From [Leptolyngbya] sp. PCC 7376 (lineage in GTDB: Bacteria; Cyanobacteriota; Cyanobacteriia; Cyanobacteriales; MRBY01): a DNA stretch of 64,000 nucleotides. The translations under genes and the position numbers were made by a program. Every line of letters begins with the position of its first letter. The stretch's first letter is position 1. The notes under the pieces were generated by a model that saw only the letters and a program-made list of their open reading frames with translations, was not told where the DNA came from and ran no database searches. Shown here in pieces: positions 9,944 through 20,300 of this stretch. The stretch spans positions 1,906,036 to 1,970,035 of the forward strand of contig NC_019683.1 in assembly GCF_000316605.1 (NCBI RefSeq), written 5' to 3'.

Positions 9944-10834
9944 TTACATGGTGCCTTTGAATAAGCCTTGGGGACGGATAAAGAGAAGTGCCACCATGAT
10001 GAGTAATGCGACTCCGAGCTTATAGTCAGGGCCCAGAAACGCGACGCTCACTTCCTGAGCGACACCAATTACAAACGCTCCGGCGATCGCCCCGTAGGGA
10101 TTACCGATGCCACCCAAAATCACCGACGCAAACATCGGCAAAATTAGGAACCAGCCCATATTGGGACGGACTGTCGTGATCAAACCGTACATACTACCGG
10201 CGATCGCCGTTAATGAACCAGTAATTACCCAAGTCCAAAGTACAACCCGTTCTACATCAACCCCTGACACCCGTGCAAGATCGATATTGTCAGCTACCGC
10301 CCGCATTGCCTTACCAATCTTGCTGTTTTGCAACACGAAGTGTAGCCCCAGAATTACAAGCAAAGTCATCACCATCACCACTACCCGGTAATAAGCAATG
10401 CGAATATCACCGAATGCTTCCGGTAAACCAAACATTTCCGTGAGATTTATCGCTTTGACTACAGGCAAATCATACTGTTGATTCCCACTGCCCCAAATAA
10501 ATAACACCCCACTCCGGATGAATAGCGCCAAACCAATCGAAATAATAATCAGTGTTGTCGAAGTCGCCCGCTTATCTCGCATCGGCTGCCAGAGTAATTT
10601 TTCTGCAATGAGCATCCCTCCAATCGTTCCAAAAGCGCCCACTACCATCGATAGCCAAATATTGAGGCCGAAAGAATTGCAAAGCCACGTGACATAAGCG
10701 CCGAGGGTCATATAGTCGCCATGGGCAAAGTTCGATAAGCGCAAAATGCCATAGGTTAATGTCAAGCCTACGGCCGCCAGCGCTAAAATGCTGCCAACAG
10801 AGAGACCATTTAAAACGAGTTGGATAATATCCAT
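9944..10834 (-). CDS. Branched-chain/neutral amino-acid ABC permease, LivH/NatD type
   Basis: 296 residues from the ATG at 10834 (MDIIQLVLNGLSVG). An alternative start 26 codons upstream gives an N-terminus with no family resemblance. The pattern of about eight hydrophobic helices plus GLTLTYGILRLSNFAHGD and the cytoplasmic EAA-like loop (SKIGKAMRAVADNIDLARVSGVD) are typical of LivH. In cyanobacteria this subunit, called NatD, is one of two membrane components of the N-I neutral amino-acid importer; the NatA, B, C and E partners are not adjacent here, consistent with their scattered locations in other cyanobacteria. A divergent promoter region of 175 bp separates it from ycf33. Confidence 0.85.
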   Translation of the reverse strand: MDIIQLVLNGLSVGSILALAAVGLTLTYGILRLSNFAHGDYMTLGAYVTWLCNSFGLNIWLSMVVGAFGTIGGMLIAEKLLWQPMRDKRATSTTLIIISIGLALFIRSGVLFIWGSGNQQYDLPVVKAINLTEMFGLPEAFGDIRIAYYRVVVMVMTLLVILGLHFVLQNSKIGKAMRAVADNIDLARVSGVDVERVVLWTWVITGSLTAIAGSMYGLITTVRPNMGWFLILPMFASVILGGIGNPYGAIAGAFVIGVAQEVSVAFLGPDYKLGVALLIMVALLFIRPQGLFKGTM

Positions 10835-11009
10835 AGAGGCGAGGGAGATTAGGTAAGGCTGTAACAGGTTCACACAACAGACTACCCCGTGGGGGGACAA
10901 CTGTGAAAGCAATCGAGAATGCTACAATTTTGATGCGTATTTTGACCTATGAAATATCGATTTTAAAACAACACTTTATTCTTCTTTTTTGTCCTAATTT
11001 ATTTCAGCT

Positions 11010-11216
11010 ATGCAAGAGTTTTTTCAGAATGTTGCTCGTTATCCCACCTATATGGTCGCCCTTATCCTAGGGATTTTTATTAGTGTTTATGATTGGCTCA
11101 AACCAGTATTTTTCAAAAATAAGCTCACAACAACCGCTTCAATTGGTTTTCTAGCAAGTATTTTGGCATTCTTCTACTTCACCTTGCGAGCCATGCTCGG
11201 CCTAGAGGCTTTATAA
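11010..11216 (+). CDS. ycf33: Ycf33 family (DUF751) small membrane protein
   Basis: 68 residues with two predicted membrane helices (about 14-30 and 44-60). The sequence RYPTYMVALILGIFISVYDWLKP and the matching second helix are characteristic of Ycf33, conserved in cyanobacteria and some plastids. Mutant studies in other cyanobacteria have pointed to a role in electron flow around photosystem I, but its function is not settled. The protein is probably in the thylakoid membrane. It is followed by an intrinsic terminator at 11267-11313. Confidence 0.85.
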   Translation: MQEFFQNVARYPTYMVALILGIFISVYDWLKPVFFKNKLTTTASIGFLASILAFFYFTLRAMLGLEAL

Positions 11217-11266
11217 AACAGCATCACTCTACGGACTAGGACAAAAAACTAAAGAGCGAAAACAGA

Positions 11267-11313
11267 AGAGGGTTCGACGATAGAGAAAAATACCGATCAA
11301 ACCCTCTTTTTTA
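11267..11313 (+). terminator. Intrinsic terminator downstream of ycf33
   Basis: AGAGGGTT at 11267-11274 pairs with AACCCTCT at 11300-11307, followed directly by a run of six T and then ATA. The loop is long (about 25 nt) with a possible extra pairing inside. It fits the end of the ycf33 transcript; the reverse strand lacks a comparable T tract, so it probably does not end the convergent ATPase gene. Confidence 0.6.
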
Positions 11314-11357
11314 TATTTCAATCTCTCTTTTATCGAAAAAGTGTAAGTGCTGGAGCA

Positions 11358-13628
11358 TTAGCCAAATCGTAATCTCAGAGAATTTAGGACAACCAACACA
11401 GAACTCATTGCCATAAATCCAGCGGCAACAGATGGACTGAGGCTAACATTCCACAGAGGAAGGCAAACGCCAGCGGCTAAGGGAATTGCGATGAGATTAT
11501 AGCCCAATGCCCACCAGAGATTTTGGCGAATCACAGCCACGGTTGCACGACTTAATTTGAGAAGCTTCACAACATCTGAGAGGCGATCGCCCATCAACAC
11601 AACGTCAGCGGTGGCAAGAGCAACGTCAGTACTGCCAGACAACGAAATCCCTACATCAGCAGTGGCTAAGGCTGGCGCATCATTAATCCCATCACCCACC
11701 ATCGCAATAGATTGCTTTTCTGCATTAAGCTCGGTCAAGATTTTTGCTTTTTCGGTGGGAGAAACAGCAGAAAAATATTTTTGAATCCCGAGCTTTTGAG
11801 CAAGGTTTGAGACGATTGTTTTTTGATCGCCGCTGAGGAGCACGACATTTAAGCCCACATTTTGTAAATCGTGAACCATCTGGGCGGCATCATCCCGCAA
11901 AGGATCGGCGATCGCCACAATACCGACCACCTGTTGATTAATCGCAATGACAACGGAGGTATGGCCTTGGGCTGACCATTCTGCCGAGGTTTGCAAAAAC
12001 GCAGTAGGAATATTGAATTGCTCCGCTTCAAACCAACGCACACTGCCAATCTGTATTTGGCGATCGCCCACTGTTCCCCGCACACCTTTCCCTAAAACTG
12101 TTTCCACTTCAGTCGGTTCATCAAGAAATTCAGGATCAGTTGCCTGTAAAAATGCTTTGGCATAGGGATGATTAGTATGTTGTTCGACACTCGCAGCCAA
12201 ACTCAGTAACGTCGCAGAGTCATAGTTTGAAGCGCACAGAATCTCAACAATGCTAGGTTGACCCTGGGTTAATGTCCCAGTCTTATCAAAAACAACTGTT
12301 TGAAGTCTGTGAAGTCGTTCGAGGATGTCACCGCCCTTAATTAAAATCCCCTGCTCTGCACCAATGCCTGTGCCGACTAGCAATGCTGTGGGCGTTGCCA
12401 AACCCAAAGCACAGGGGCAAGCAACAACCAACACGGCGATCGCCAATTTTAGACTTAGGACTTCCGGGCTAATACTCGCCAATTCAACCCAAACTTTTGT
12501 GCCAATAAATTCCCAAAACAAAAATGTACACAGGGCGATCGCCATGACACCATAGGCAAAATAACCAGCTACCTGATCTGCCAACTGCTGTACTGGAGCC
12601 TTACGCGTTTGAGCGGCAGTCACTGTTCGAATAATCTGCGCCAAAACTGTATTTTGAGCAGTCTTTGTCACTTGGACGATGAGTACGCCTAATTGATTGA
12701 GTGTACCTGCTTTTACCGTATTACCAGGTCGTTTTTCAATTGGAATGGCTTCCCCTGTCAACATCGACTCATCAACGGTCGTTTCACCTCGCAAGACCTC
12801 ACCATCCACGGGCATTTTTTCACCAGGCAGAACCCTTACCCATTCCCCAATTTGTACCTGGGTCACCGGAATAATAACTTCATCGGTTTCGCCTTTATTT
12901 GCCCGACCCATTAGACGTGCTCCTTGGGGTTGCAACGCCAATAATGACTCCAATGCAGACATCGCATTTAGCCGGGCACTCCCCTCTAGGGTGCGTCCCA
13001 ACAAGATAAAACCAAGCAACATCACAGGTTCATCAAAAAAGCATTCCCAACCCAACTGCGGCGCAACCCAAGCCACACAGCTCGTCAGATAAGCACTCAA
13101 TGTCCCCAGTCCAACGAGAGTATTCATATTGGCATGGCCTTTTACCAAGCCAGTCCAACCATCTCGCAAAATCGGAAAACCTGGAATCAATAGGGCTAAA
13201 GTCGCCATGCCCCAATGCACAGCCATCAAATTAAAAATCGGGACTCTGATACCGCCGAGATGATGTAAATGATCGAGGGTTGACCCCACCAATAGTAAGA
13301 TCGCCGCCCCTAAACGCCAATATTGTTCGCGCTGAGTCTTCTGACGTTTTGCCTGGTAATCTTCAAAGGTTTCGGTTTCTGCTGTTCTTGGTTGGGTCGG
13401 GAACCCCATATCCGTTAATTTGCCGGCGATCGCCCCTGGGACAATTTTTTCCTGCTCATAGGTAACCACTGCCACTTCTGTAATCAAATTAACCGTGGCT
13501 GATAGCACTCCAGATTGCTGTTTTAGCTGTCGTTCTACAGCAGCAACACAGCCAGCACAACGCATACCTTGTACGTCAAATGCGGTGGTCATCGATTCAG
13601 GATTTTGGAGGACGGAAGATGAGGTCAT
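11358..13628 (-). CDS. ctaA: Copper-transporting P1B-type ATPase (CtaA/PacS family, CtaA-like)
   Basis: 756 residues. An N-terminal heavy-metal-associated domain carries GMRCAGC (C24 and C27) and lacks the GMxCxxC spacing variants of zinc pumps. Eight membrane helices surround the CPC motif of helix 6 (about residue 405), the TGE loop (MLTGEAIP), the phosphorylated Asp in DKTGTLTQG (about 447) and GDGINDAPAL near 655. CPC plus the single metal-binding domain indicates Cu(I). Cyanobacteria usually have CtaA in the plasma membrane and PacS in the thylakoid, passing copper to plastocyanin and oxidase. MRCAGCVAAVE resembles CtaA more than PacS, but I rate that split at only about 60 percent. A second ATG at codon 13 is an alternative start. 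Confidence 0.88.
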   Translation of the reverse strand: MTSSSVLQNPESMTTAFDVQGMRCAGCVAAVERQLKQQSGVLSATVNLITEVAVVTYEQEKIVPGAIAGKLTDMGFPTQPRTAETETFEDYQAKRQKTQREQYWRLGAAILLLVGSTLDHLHHLGGIRVPIFNLMAVHWGMATLALLIPGFPILRDGWTGLVKGHANMNTLVGLGTLSAYLTSCVAWVAPQLGWECFFDEPVMLLGFILLGRTLEGSARLNAMSALESLLALQPQGARLMGRANKGETDEVIIPVTQVQIGEWVRVLPGEKMPVDGEVLRGETTVDESMLTGEAIPIEKRPGNTVKAGTLNQLGVLIVQVTKTAQNTVLAQIIRTVTAAQTRKAPVQQLADQVAGYFAYGVMAIALCTFLFWEFIGTKVWVELASISPEVLSLKLAIAVLVVACPCALGLATPTALLVGTGIGAEQGILIKGGDILERLHRLQTVVFDKTGTLTQGQPSIVEILCASNYDSATLLSLAASVEQHTNHPYAKAFLQATDPEFLDEPTEVETVLGKGVRGTVGDRQIQIGSVRWFEAEQFNIPTAFLQTSAEWSAQGHTSVVIAINQQVVGIVAIADPLRDDAAQMVHDLQNVGLNVVLLSGDQKTIVSNLAQKLGIQKYFSAVSPTEKAKILTELNAEKQSIAMVGDGINDAPALATADVGISLSGSTDVALATADVVLMGDRLSDVVKLLKLSRATVAVIRQNLWWALGYNLIAIPLAAGVCLPLWNVSLSPSVAAGFMAMSSVLVVLNSLRLRFG

Positions 13629-13787
13629 AAAAAGTTTTTCAGTCCAGAAAGCCTACTGATCCGAGTATGACGAAAATTCAAGACTCCAAACCGTTTACGC
13701 TCAAATCGACAAAAATCTTCAGACTCTTCCGGAGAGTAGTCCTCCTTTAGAGAAAGTAAGAAGTGGTAGATGCACCCTGATTGATAG

Positions 13788-13816
13788 TCTCGGCCTTTTA
13801 GGTCGGGATTTTTTTT
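13788..13816 (+). terminator. Orphan plus-strand intrinsic terminator
   Basis: TCTCGGCC (13788-13795), loop TTTTA, then GGTCGGGA (13801-13808) form an 8-bp stem with two G-U wobbles, followed by eight T. Both flanking protein genes are on the minus strand, so nothing known on this strand ends here. A plus-strand small RNA starting between about 13630 and 13720 is the simplest explanation. Confidence 0.55.
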
Positions 13817-13859
13817 GTCAACATAAAACTGAAGCTCAGGCGATCGCCAAAATTCAGAT

Positions 13860-13891
13860 AAACAAATAGGACTCCCGCCTCTTGGAAGTCC
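13860..13891 (-). terminator. Intrinsic terminator of the chemosensory operon
   Basis: On the minus strand GGACTTCC, a 7-nt loop and GGGAGTCC form an 8-bp stem with one G-U pair, followed by TATTTGTTT. It lies about 40 bp beyond the stop of the CheA-like gene, the last gene of the operon. Confidence 0.5.
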
Positions 13892-13929
13892 CTAAACCCA
13901 AACTATTTTCATCTCTCTTCGCCTGAAAC

Positions 13930-16900
13930 TTAAGATGGGGCGATCGCCGCAGTTTGAGATTGTTTCGTTTCAGCGACGGCAGACTGTAATGTTTCGATTA
14001 ATTCTTGATCCAGATAAGGCTTAGTGAGATATCCGTTTGCCCCGAGCTGCTGTGCTAATTGACGGTAGCGCTTACTGCCGCGCGAAGTGAGCATCAACAC
14101 AGGTAAATCAGTTTTCGCATGTTGCTTACGACATCGCCCTAAAAATTCAAATCCATTCATCTGCGGCATTTCCACATCACAAATAATTCCTTCAACCTCT
14201 GGATGTTGTTCTAACTGATTTAAACCATCAGCGCCATCTTGAGCTTGGACAACGCGATATCCAGCTTTCTGCAATGTCGTCGATAGCGTTTGCCTAGTGG
14301 TTAAAGAATCATCAATCACAAGGACAGTCGGCAACACCAGCTTTGGCTTGAGATGTCTCATATGAGTATCGATCATCGCAATTTTTTGGGTGCCTTTCCG
14401 AATCATTCGCTCAAGTAAAGCAGCACCATCTAGTACCGTAACCAAACGTCCATCACCAAGCACCGTACAGCCAGAAATATAGCTGGGTGGGTTAATCGCG
14501 CTGCCAAAGGGTTTAATCACGAGATTTTGCTCTAGCAAAATTTGATCAACCTTAATACCAATCACATCATTCCCCTGGGAAATCACAAGCACCATTTGCT
14601 GCCCTGCCTGTTTCCAGATGCTACTCATGTTGCTGCGCGCCCAAGTGCCCATAATTTGTTGGCGGCTAGCGATTAGCGATGAAGGATAATTAAATCCAAC
14701 CAGCAAATCTTGAATCAGTGGTACGGGACGACCTTTCCAAGTGAAAATTTCTTTATTATCTTTTTGCTTGATATCCTCTGGCGCAGCGGCGGCGATCGCC
14801 GAGAGACTATTAACGGGAATAGCGAGAAAACTTTCTTGCGCACGGAATAAGAGTAATTTTGTAATGGTCATACTCCAAGGCAAACGCAGCGTAAACGTTG
14901 TCCCTTTACCTAGCTCTGAGGTGATGGAAATATTGCCCTTTAGTGCCCGGATTTGGAGACGTACTGCATCAAGACCAACACCTCGTCCTGACAAATGACT
15001 AACCTTTGCCGCAGTGGAAAAGCCCGGCACAAACAATAACTCATAGACTTGAGCTGAAGACATCGCGGCAGCTTCATCGGCATCGATGACACCTTTCTCA
15101 ATTGCTCGATCACGGATTTTGTCGATATCAATACCCCGGCCATCATCACGCACCTCAAGGTAGGTGGAGTTCCCACGGTTATAAGCTTTGATGATAATGG
15201 TGCCGGAGTCAGACTTACCTGCGGCTAAGCGTTCTTCCGGAGTATCAATGCCATGATCAAAAGCATTACGCACTAGATGTACAAGGGGATCATAGAGCTT
15301 TGACAAAATAGCGCGATCCACCAAAGTCGTGGTTCCTTCGAGTTCGAGGGAAACAGGCTTATTACTTTTAACCGATAAATCTCGCACTGTTCGCGGAAAG
15401 CGATTGAGCAGATCTCCAATCGGCAACATCCGCGCTTCAAGCAAATTATGTTCGAGTTGCTTAATAGTTTGTTGGCGCTGTTTGAGATTTTGTTGATCCT
15501 GCTGATTGATGAGGGTTGTATCTTCGATGGTTTCACCAAGCTGTGCCATTTCTTCAGCGATGGTGGAAGCAAAGACCACAAATTGAGCTAATTGAGCTCG
15601 GGCCTGGGGGTTCTTAATAACAAGTTCTTTAGAATACTGCTGAAATTGATTGGTGATTTTATTGAAGCGATTAAACCAACGTTTCAGAGAATCGAGAGCA
15701 TCAAGGCTTTGTTTATTGCGAAGTAGGGCACTATTATCCTGAGTAACCAGTTCACCAACAAGGTTGTTGAGGTAATTCAGTCGTCCCATATCCAAACGGA
15801 CGCTCAAACTACTGGTGTCGATCATTGGAGCCGCCTGACTCGGCGATCGCCCAACTGATAAATCACGTTTTGGCTTATTTGGTAAAGATTCTGGTATTTG
15901 CGCTACAGCTGGAGAAACGTCTTCTTCTACGGCCATTTCTTTTTCTTCTACAGCCATTTCTTTGACAATCGGCAATTCCGTAGGAGGCGGGCCAGTTTCT
16001 GGTGCTGCGACGATTGGCTCTTCAGGGGGTTTTGCTCCATTAGTGACAAGCACTTGGGGCATGGGCTCTCGCACTGTTTCTTCAACAACAGCAGTTAATA
16101 AATCACCAGCATCATCTTCATCGTCTTCAATAATTAGGCTAGCTAGCTCATCATCAGAAAAGAGTAGTGTGCTTTCATCATCACTCTCTTCTCCCAAAAA
16201 TTGGATAGCAGCTAATTCTGTAGGATCAAGCTCTAAATCATCATCTATTACTGGTGTTTCAGCTTCGGGGCGATCGCCATTTATCGTTGGTACAGTTTCT
16301 TGAATAAGCGGCACTGTATCTTCATTGGTTACAGCTTCAGGTTCTGTCTGACTGGTTTTAGGCTGAGTTTGGGTTAGCTCTAATAAAGCTTGGCTCGGTT
16401 CACCACCTTGGGTGCGATCGCCATTAACAACGGCCTGTTGCCCTAATCGGAAATCATGGAGAGCCAGGGATGCGATTTTAACAACATGCTCACCATTCAC
16501 CTCCACCGCATCTGCCGCAGCTTGGGCGATCGCCGCAAACCCTTCTAAATTCAACATGTCCCCCAATGTCGCCAACACTTCCAACTGAGAGGCTAGATCA
16601 GACACCGGCGATTTAACAGGCGGCTGCTTCACAAAATTTTCAAGACGCGCAAGGGCTTGGGGTACCTCTTCCGTAAAAATAAATTCTGTAATGTCCCCTT
16701 CCATCTGCATTTCAGGGAGTTCTGCCGCTTCCGAGAGGGCATGGCCAAGTTTTGCCTCTAGGGACACAAAAATTGGCTTTGCTTTATCTAACGCTCGATC
16801 TGGATCATACTCACCTGTTTGAATCTGCTGTCGAATCGGCTCCTGAAGAGCATCATAGGCTTGCAAAAGAAGATTCTCTAGCTCTAGATCAAAAACCGTA

Positions 16901-17151
16901 TCTTCCTTATATAGAGCACGGATCCCATTTTCCAGATCATGGGCAATGGACTGCACTGCCATCAAACCAATACAAGCTGCACCACCCTTAATCGAGTGAG
17001 CGGCCCGCATCAAGCCATGAATTTTTTGCGCTTCATGCTCCTGAACCAAGGTCATCAACCCAGACTCAAGATGCTGGAGCAATTCCATTGACTCCTGCAC
17101 AAAGAATTCATATGCCTGATCATTGGTATCAACGCGTGTTTCCCTTGCCAT
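13930..17151 (-). CDS. CheA-type hybrid histidine kinase with C-terminal receiver (PixL/PilL-like)
   Basis: 1073 residues from the ATG at 17151; TTG at 17157 and GTG at 17154 are in frame, and AAGAGG upstream would suit the TTG, so the start is uncertain by two codons. Order of domains: Hpt with phospho-acceptor His (RAAHSIKGGA, about residue 52); an acidic low-complexity linker (about 240-430); dimerisation region (about 450-590); CheA-type ATPase with NAFDHG and DDGRGID (about 600-760); CheW-like domain (about 770-910); and receiver domain (VIDDSLTTRQT, phosphoryl Asp near 992 in CDVEMP, K in TKPY). This is the layout of the phototaxis and pilus kinases PixL and PilL/Hik36. It is the distal gene of a five-gene cluster and phosphorylates its CheY partners. 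Confidence 0.88.
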   Translation of the reverse strand: MARETRVDTNDQAYEFFVQESMELLQHLESGLMTLVQEHEAQKIHGLMRAAHSIKGGAACIGLMAVQSIAHDLENGIRALYKEDTVFDLELENLLLQAYDALQEPIRQQIQTGEYDPDRALDKAKPIFVSLEAKLGHALSEAAELPEMQMEGDITEFIFTEEVPQALARLENFVKQPPVKSPVSDLASQLEVLATLGDMLNLEGFAAIAQAAADAVEVNGEHVVKIASLALHDFRLGQQAVVNGDRTQGGEPSQALLELTQTQPKTSQTEPEAVTNEDTVPLIQETVPTINGDRPEAETPVIDDDLELDPTELAAIQFLGEESDDESTLLFSDDELASLIIEDDEDDAGDLLTAVVEETVREPMPQVLVTNGAKPPEEPIVAAPETGPPPTELPIVKEMAVEEKEMAVEEDVSPAVAQIPESLPNKPKRDLSVGRSPSQAAPMIDTSSLSVRLDMGRLNYLNNLVGELVTQDNSALLRNKQSLDALDSLKRWFNRFNKITNQFQQYSKELVIKNPQARAQLAQFVVFASTIAEEMAQLGETIEDTTLINQQDQQNLKQRQQTIKQLEHNLLEARMLPIGDLLNRFPRTVRDLSVKSNKPVSLELEGTTTLVDRAILSKLYDPLVHLVRNAFDHGIDTPEERLAAGKSDSGTIIIKAYNRGNSTYLEVRDDGRGIDIDKIRDRAIEKGVIDADEAAAMSSAQVYELLFVPGFSTAAKVSHLSGRGVGLDAVRLQIRALKGNISITSELGKGTTFTLRLPWSMTITKLLLFRAQESFLAIPVNSLSAIAAAAPEDIKQKDNKEIFTWKGRPVPLIQDLLVGFNYPSSLIASRQQIMGTWARSNMSSIWKQAGQQMVLVISQGNDVIGIKVDQILLEQNLVIKPFGSAINPPSYISGCTVLGDGRLVTVLDGAALLERMIRKGTQKIAMIDTHMRHLKPKLVLPTVLVIDDSLTTRQTLSTTLQKAGYRVVQAQDGADGLNQLEQHPEVEGIICDVEMPQMNGFEFLGRCRKQHAKTDLPVLMLTSRGSKRYRQLAQQLGANGYLTKPYLDQELIETLQSAVAETKQSQTAAIAPS

Positions 17152-17393
17152 CACCAAAACATGACCCTCTTAGCAGCCAATAAACATTTAAACTACACCT
17201 ACAACAACCATACGCAGCAATCGGGTGTGATTCAGAAAAATAAACAATCATTCATTAGGGTCAAGCTTCGCCAAGCTGACTCTTTAACGATAGAAATGAA
17301 GCAATCCAGAGTCCTCCCAAACCTGCTGTAACCCTATCTAATGGTGATGTTTAGGCGATAGCAGGTCTAGGCGGGGCGATCGCTCCGAGAGAC

Positions 17394-20300
17394 TTACTGA
17401 ACCTTAAACTCCGACACACTCTGTTGCAGTTCTCCCGCAACACCGAGGAGCTTCGTAAAGGATTCCGCCACCTTGACTGATTGCTCAGATGTTTGGCTAG
17501 AAATTTCCGCCACATCCTGCATAGTCTGGTTTAGTTCATTCGAGATATTTACCTGAGTTGATGCCGATTTCGCAATCTCTTCAACCACACGGTTAATACT
17601 TGTACTCACTTTTGCCAGATCTGTCAGAGTTTGACGAGTTCCTTTCACAAGCTTTGTCCCGATTAATACCCGCTTCCGACCAATGTCCATCGCCTTGATT
17701 ACCTCATTAGTCTCCGATTGGATCTCTTCGATAATCTCCTCAATTTCCTTGGTCGCATTGGCAGACTGTTCCGCTAAAGTACGGACTTCATTGGCTACCG
17801 CAAAACCCTGTTCCTCTTCTCCAGCTCTTGTGGCCTCAACCGATGCATTCAGAGCAAGAAGATTCGTCTGATTTGCCAGTTCACGAATCAAATTCAGTAC
17901 CCGCGAAATTTTCTGAGAAGCATCCGCAAGATTTTTTACCTTGCGCGCCGTTGCTTCTACAGTTTGTTGAATGGCCAAAATACCTTGTACAGTTCGGTTC
18001 ATCGCTACATCACCAGCTTTTAGGGTTTTGTTTGCGAGTTGTACCTTTTGTTGAGCATCTTGGGCATTCGTGGCAACCTCACGGATAGAGGTCGTCATAT
18101 CAGTAATTTTCTGGAGTGCTTCCCCAACACTTTCCGCTTGACGCAACGCTTCTGTGGACAGGTTCTTAATTTGACTTTCACTGTCTTGAGCGGTTTCCGA
18201 CACGATAGATGTCGAATCTTGTACTTGTTGCACCAGTTGTTGGAGGTTCTCAATCGTTGCATTAAAGAAGTCAGCAACGGTTCCCATTTCCCCCTCTGTT
18301 ACACCAGCTCTTACGGTGAGGTCGCCTTCAAAAGAATTCTCGATTTCTTCGAGGAAATTTTCGATTTGACCTTGAAGCTGCTCTTTCTGTTGCCGTTGCT
18401 CTTGGGATGTTTCTTCCGCTTGCTGACGAGATTCTTCAATTTCATTGAGTAATAGTGCTTGATCCAGGGCATAACCGAGCTGAATTGCAACCTGCCGGAA
18501 AGATTCCACTAGGGGGGCTTCCCACTCACGGGTGCTGGAACATTGGTGTGCCCCAAGCAACCCATACAGTTTTTGATTCACCAAAATCGGCACTACCACG
18601 TTGGCTTTCACCTGCCATTTTCCAAGTTGTTCCTCGTGACAAGCGGTGAGTCCGGCCTGGTTAACATCGGGCGTCACTTGTACACGTCCTTGGCGATAGG
18701 GTTCAACGTAATCTTCAGGGAAACAAGGTACCTCACCATCTGCCATCATGTCTTGGCTCAACTTCCGCCAGCCACTAGCAACCGCTTCATACGGAATATT
18801 ACCGCCCCAGTTTTCATCAAATCGATAGACCACAACACGATCGCACTTCATGAGTTTGAGTGCTTCCTCTGTACCTGTCCGGAAGATTCGTTCAACGTCA
18901 AGGGACTCACGCACCCGGAAACTAATCAAGTTCACCTGTTTGGTTCGAGCAACCGCTTCTTCTTGAGCACGGCGGAGAAGAGCTTGGTCAAGGGCATAAC
19001 CGATTTGCTCTGACAGCTGTCGAATCGTATCTGTTTCCAACTCTGTCCAAGAGCGTGTATTCGAACACTGATGTACCACTAAAAGGCCATACAGCCGTTG
19101 GTTTGCTACGATGCCTGCGGCCATATAGCCTTTCACACCGTAGGGTGAAAACTCATTAACGTGGCAGTCAACAAAATCAGAGTTAAAAATATCCGTAACG
19201 GTTTTAATGTTGCCCTTCAGGTAATACTTCGAGAATTTCTCTGTGACATGAGGCTCATTCGTACGGACACCAAGGGTAGCCGGATAGCCTGTATTCACGG
19301 ATTCTGAGGTGATAATACCTTTCCAAGAGGAGTCAAATTCATAAATAATGGCGCGATCACTCCCAAGAATTTCTCGAGTTTCTTCGACAGCCACATTCAA
19401 AATCGCTTCAACTTCAGAGGATTCCTGTAAGCGTAAACGCGTTTCATTCAAGCGTTTTGCCCGCTCTTGCTCTTCTCGTAGAAATGCTTGCTCAAGTACA
19501 TAACCTGTTTGCTGAGCAATTTGTTTTAGAGTATTGATTTCAGTGTCAGTCCACTGACGGAAATCAGAACACTGCTGCACCATAAACATGCCATATAGTT
19601 TTTGGTTAGCAACAAGTCCCACTGCCATATAAGCCTTAACGCCATGGGCTTCCACCTCTTTCAGTTGACATTCTATAAAGCCTGCTTCATAGACATTTTC
19701 ATAGGCGAGCACTTTACCGCGTATATAGGACTTCGCTAATTTGTCGCCTACCAGTTGCTCATTGGTTTTGAATCCCAGAACTGAATCTACTCCAGTGGCA
19801 ACTGATTCAGCATTAACAATGCCCCGCCATTCTCCATCAAATTTATGGACGAATACACGATCCGCATCAAGAATGTCTCGAGCTTCATCGACGGCAGCAT
19901 TGAGAATTTCGCTTACCTCAAAAGATTCTTGCAGGCGAGCACTAACATCACTCAAACGCTGAGCACGCTCTGCGGTCATTTGCCGCTGCTCAATCAGATT
20001 AATTCGCTCTAAGGCAAAACTTACCTGGTTACTAATTTGACGCAATAGACTATTCTCAGATTCTTGCCATTGTCGAACCGATTGACAGCTATGCACCACC
20101 ATCAGTCCGAATAGTTTTTTCTCAATGGTGACAGGCGCAATCATCAGCGATCGCACCTGGGAGAGTTCGAGATGTTCGCGCTGAAATTCACTCAGGCCAG
20201 CCCCAGTCATCCGGCTCAGAACGGTGATTTTGCCCCGTTGTGCCTGTTTAACGTAACGTTCATCTAGACCACAATCATGGAGACTTTTATCAAGGAGACT

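Larger units (their letters stand above)
13629..13929. other. 301-bp intergenic region with two opposed terminators
   Basis: No protein gene is visible between the ATPase start and the end of the chemosensory operon. The right part holds a minus-strand terminator for the operon (13860-13891). The middle holds a plus-strand terminator (13788-13816) for which there is no plus-strand gene, and a short hairpin formed by ACTCT at 13723-13727 and AGAGT at 13733-13737. The ATPase promoter must lie in the left part. See the finding on a possible small RNA. Confidence 0.6.
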
